DNA of 64,000 bases. It comes from Stanieria sp. NIES-3757. GTDB taxonomy: Bacteria; Cyanobacteriota; Cyanobacteriia; Cyanobacteriales; Xenococcaceae. A model generated the notes under the pieces. The model did no database searches. It saw only the letters and a program-made list of their open reading frames with translations, and was not told the origin of the DNA. Positions 61,882 through 64,000 of this stretch are shown here, piece by piece; position 1 is the stretch's first letter; every line of letters starts with the position of its first letter. Location: NCBI GenBank assembly GCA_002355455.1, contig AP017375.1, forward strand, positions 2,294,001 through 2,358,000. Reading direction: 5' to 3'. The translations under genes and the position numbers were made by a program.

Positions 61882-63078
61882 ATGACCTCGGTTATTCCTC
61901 ATAAAAAAGCCAAAGCCCTCAAACCTGGTAGTCGTCGTCCTGCGAAAGAACTTTGTAGCGAATGTGGACTGTGCGACACTTATTACATTCATTATGTCAA
62001 AGAAGCCTGTGCTTTTCTCAATCAACAAGTAGCCGAATTAGAAGCACAAGCTCACGGGCGCAGTCGAAATTTAGATAATGAGAATGATTGGTATTTTGGG
62101 GTACATCAGGAAATGATGGCAGCCCGAAAACAACAACCAATTGCAGGGGCGCAATGGACAGGAATTGTTAGTACCATTGCTTGTGAAATGCTTACTCATG
62201 GTTTAGTTGAGGGGGTAGTTTGTGTCCAAAATACCGAGGAAGATCGCTTTCAGCCGAAGCCAATAATTGCCACAACTCCTGAAGAAATTTTAGCAGCGAG
62301 GGTCAATAAACCAACTCTTTCTCCTAACCTATCGGTTCTTGAACAAATTGAACAGTCAGGGATGAAGCGGTTGTTAGTGATTGGGGTAGGCTGTCAAATT
62401 CAAGCTTTGCGGGTAGTAGAGAAAGAATTAGGGTTAGAAAAACTCTACGTTTTAGGTACTCCTTGTGTGGATAATGTCAGTCGTGAGGGGTTACAAAAAT
62501 TTTTAGAAACAACTAGTAAATCGCCCGATACCGTAGTTCACTACGAGTTTATGCAAGATTTTCGCGTTCACTTCAAGCATGAAGACGGTTCAGTTGAAAA
62601 AGTACCGTTTTTTGGCTTAAAAACCAATCAATTAAAAGATGTCTTTGCACCTTCTTGCATGAGTTGTTTTGATTATGTTAATTCTTTGGCAGATTTAGTT
62701 GTGGGTTATATGGGCGCGCCTTTTGGTTGGCAATGGATTGTGGTTCGCAACCAAACAGGTAAAGAAATGCTGGAGTTAGTTCAAGATCAATTAGATACTC
62801 AACCAGTTATGTCACACGGCGATCGCAAACAAGCCGTACAACAAAGTATCCCTGCCTATGATAAAGCGGTAACTCTCCCGATGTGGGCAGCTAAAATGAT
62901 GGGTGTAGTGATTGAAAAAATTGGCCCGAAAGGTTTAGAATACGCCCGATTTTCGATTGATTCTCATTTTACTCGCAATTATCTTTATGTAAAACGCAAT
63001 CATCCCGAAAAATTAGATGCTCATGTTCCTGAATATGCTAAACGGATTGTGGGGCAGTATCAATTACCAAAATCTTGA
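61882..63078 (+). CDS. bciB: 3,8-divinyl chlorophyllide reductase BciB (FrhB family)
   Basis: 398 aa Fe-S flavoprotein of the F420-hydrogenase beta-subunit family. N-terminal Cys cluster AKELCSECGLCDTYY (Cys25, 28, 31), then VGCQIQALRVVEKELGL, GTPCVDNVSREGLQKF, APSCMSCFDYVNSLADLVVGYMG with further cluster ligands. In cyanobacteria this orthologue reduces the 8-vinyl group of chlorophyll precursors using ferredoxin. The related plant HCAR has the same fold, so the reaction is assigned from cyanobacterial context. Confidence 0.88.
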   Translation: MTSVIPHKKAKALKPGSRRPAKELCSECGLCDTYYIHYVKEACAFLNQQVAELEAQAHGRSRNLDNENDWYFGVHQEMMAARKQQPIAGAQWTGIVSTIACEMLTHGLVEGVVCVQNTEEDRFQPKPIIATTPEEILAARVNKPTLSPNLSVLEQIEQSGMKRLLVIGVGCQIQALRVVEKELGLEKLYVLGTPCVDNVSREGLQKFLETTSKSPDTVVHYEFMQDFRVHFKHEDGSVEKVPFFGLKTNQLKDVFAPSCMSCFDYVNSLADLVVGYMGAPFGWQWIVVRNQTGKEMLELVQDQLDTQPVMSHGDRKQAVQQSIPAYDKAVTLPMWAAKMMGVVIEKIGPKGLEYARFSIDSHFTRNYLYVKRNHPEKLDAHVPEYAKRIVGQYQLPKS

Positions 63079-63265
63079 GCGTTTTTTTAATTAATAGAAA
63101 GATTTCCAAATTTTGAATTTGGATTGAAAAAATAACAACTACTAAAGTCTAGTTAATTAGTGTTATTCTGAACTATTTATTCAGTATGACACTGTTTTTT
63201 TTTTACAGTAATTTAGCCTGACTTACTTAAACCCTTGAGCAAAGATTTTAACAAGGTGCAAGCTG

Positions 63266-63367
63266 ATACCAATTCTCAAAAGTAACTGGAGACTTAGTTG
63301 AGTTAAATTTTTGATATATCTTTATTTTAGGCTTTTTATCTATCTAGCGACTTTTGAGAAACGATAT
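63266..63367. repeat. MITE-like element with 18-bp imperfect inverted ends
   Basis: ATACCAATTCTCAAAAGT (63266-63283) and ACTTTTGAGAAACGATAT (63350-63367) are inverted copies with about 14 of 18 matches, 102 bp overall and no coding content. The remaining sequence of the 495-bp gap 63079-63573 is AT-rich with no supportable gene. Confidence 0.6.
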
Positions 63368-63573
63368 GAAATTTAGTGGTGGGCGTTTTAGTTTAAATAA
63401 ACTTATAATCGTGGTTGCTTTACAAACAAAGAGCGACCAGCTTAAATTAAGTGTATTTTATTTTGAGTGCAACGAAAGAGTTAAACAAGAGCTAAATTAT
63501 TTAAATTTTAATTATTTTTAAGTTTTATTCTCAAAAAAACTCGAATTTTTAACCAGGAATTTTCTTTTAATTC

Positions 63574-64000
63574 ATGCAGCTAAATATTAAGAAGCGTTTG
63601 ATTTTATTACTTGCTTTAGCTTCGATTGGTTTATTAGCTAGTTTATTGGGAACTAATCTTCGCATACTTGCTCAAACACCACCAAGTCACGAAAACAGTC
63701 AACTAGCAACAAATGCTTCACAGACATCTACTATAGAACAACAAGGTAGAAATTTATATATCCAAGGTCAATGGATTAGAGCGATCGCTCTTTGGCAACA
63801 AGCTGTTCGTAGTTATGCTAGTCAAGGAGATTTAATCAGTCAGGGAAGAGTTTTGACTAATCTGGCTCTTGCTTATCAGCAATTAGGAAACTGGCAACAA
63901 GCACAGCAAAGTATTAAGAGTAGTTTTAAATTATTAGACCAAATTTCGGGTAATTCAGAGGCAAAACAGCATTTAACTGCCCAAATTTTTAATAATCAAG
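63574..64000 (+). CDS. TPR-containing secreted protein (3' end outside window)
   Basis: At least 142 codons, open to the window end. Signal peptide KKRLILLLALASIGLLASLLGTN with cleavage likely near LAQTPP. TPR units follow: NLYIQGQWIRAIALWQQAVR and VLTNLALAYQQLGNWQQAQQ. In cyanobacteria this N-terminal layout often belongs to large TPR-CHAT proteins, but the C-terminus is not visible, so only the TPR part is claimed. Confidence 0.85.
   Translation, partial: MQLNIKKRLILLLALASIGLLASLLGTNLRILAQTPPSHENSQLATNASQTSTIEQQGRNLYIQGQWIRAIALWQQAVRSYASQGDLISQGRVLTNLALAYQQLGNWQQAQQSIKSSFKLLDQISGNSEAKQHLTAQIFNNQ

Overview
The window is 64 kb of a low-GC cyanobacterial chromosome. Direct evidence is a complete psaC (photosystem I FA/FB protein), a BciB-type divinyl chlorophyllide reductase, a cyanobacterial SigA, a HetP-family protein and many copies of the HIP1 octamer GCGATCGC. 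The mix of low GC, dense HIP1, many IS remnants and orthocaspase or haemagglutinin-type secreted proteins would fit a large-genome coccoid or pleurocapsalean cyanobacterium (Stanieria-like), but the genus is an inference. No rRNA, tRNA or CRISPR array was recognised.

Layout. 1-6.6 kb: rodA (runs off the left edge), mrp, an S9 peptidase, an aldo/keto reductase and a PIN-like/DUF433 toxin-antitoxin pair. 6.7-9.5 kb: an IS5-type insertion sequence that abuts a 5'-truncated filamentous-haemagglutinin-like gene. 9.6-24.5 kb: mostly single-gene housekeeping and conserved genes: a glycosyltransferase, a Ser/Thr kinase, a secreted peroxiredoxin, sat, a catalytically dead Tyr-Ser orthocaspase, a cysteine lyase-like enzyme, a TM0106-type nuclease, psaC and a DUF3747 protein. 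25.2-28.5 kb: a nested stack of insertion sequences whose insertion order can be read from target duplications and inverted repeats. 28.7-33 kb: a conserved 45-aa protein, purF and purL. 33-36.7 kb: an accessory island with a RHH/MazF-type pair, a PD-(D/E)XK nuclease fused to a ParA ATPase, a ParB-like/SAP-like partner and a Uma2 nuclease. 36.9-39.6 kb: lpxD, a methyltransferase and ttcA. 39.7-41.1 kb: wreckage of two IS elements beside a broken hydroxylaminobenzene-mutase-like gene. 41.2-52.7 kb: a curlin-like secreted protein, argJ, a cobalamin riboswitch upstream of hupE and a CobW GTPase, a HetP-like gene, an ABC ATPase, an AarF/UbiB kinase-like protein, a frameshifted acetyltransferase and sigA. 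53.2-57 kb: a lipoprotein, a NikL/CbiL-like protein and cbiM-cbiQ-cbiO, forming a second cobalt/nickel uptake locus. 57-64 kb: an SDR, a frameshifted IS, an alpha/beta hydrolase, a PrxQ-type peroxiredoxin, bciB and the start of a TPR protein.

Themes. Metal uptake appears twice. HupE-CobW is under a B12 riboswitch, while the ECF-type CbiMQO locus has no recognisable riboswitch and may serve nickel. The most unusual feature is several families of short palindromic repeats. One copy sits exactly inside a HIP1 site of an IS630 remnant, one is flanked by a 5-bp direct repeat inside an IS fragment, and two related copies lie in frame inside unrelated protein genes (the S9 peptidase and the CobW GTPase). 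Together these suggest short mobile palindromes, partly protein-coding, that are still reshaping this genome. The ParA-nuclease/ParB-like pair is the best candidate for a poorly described protein system.
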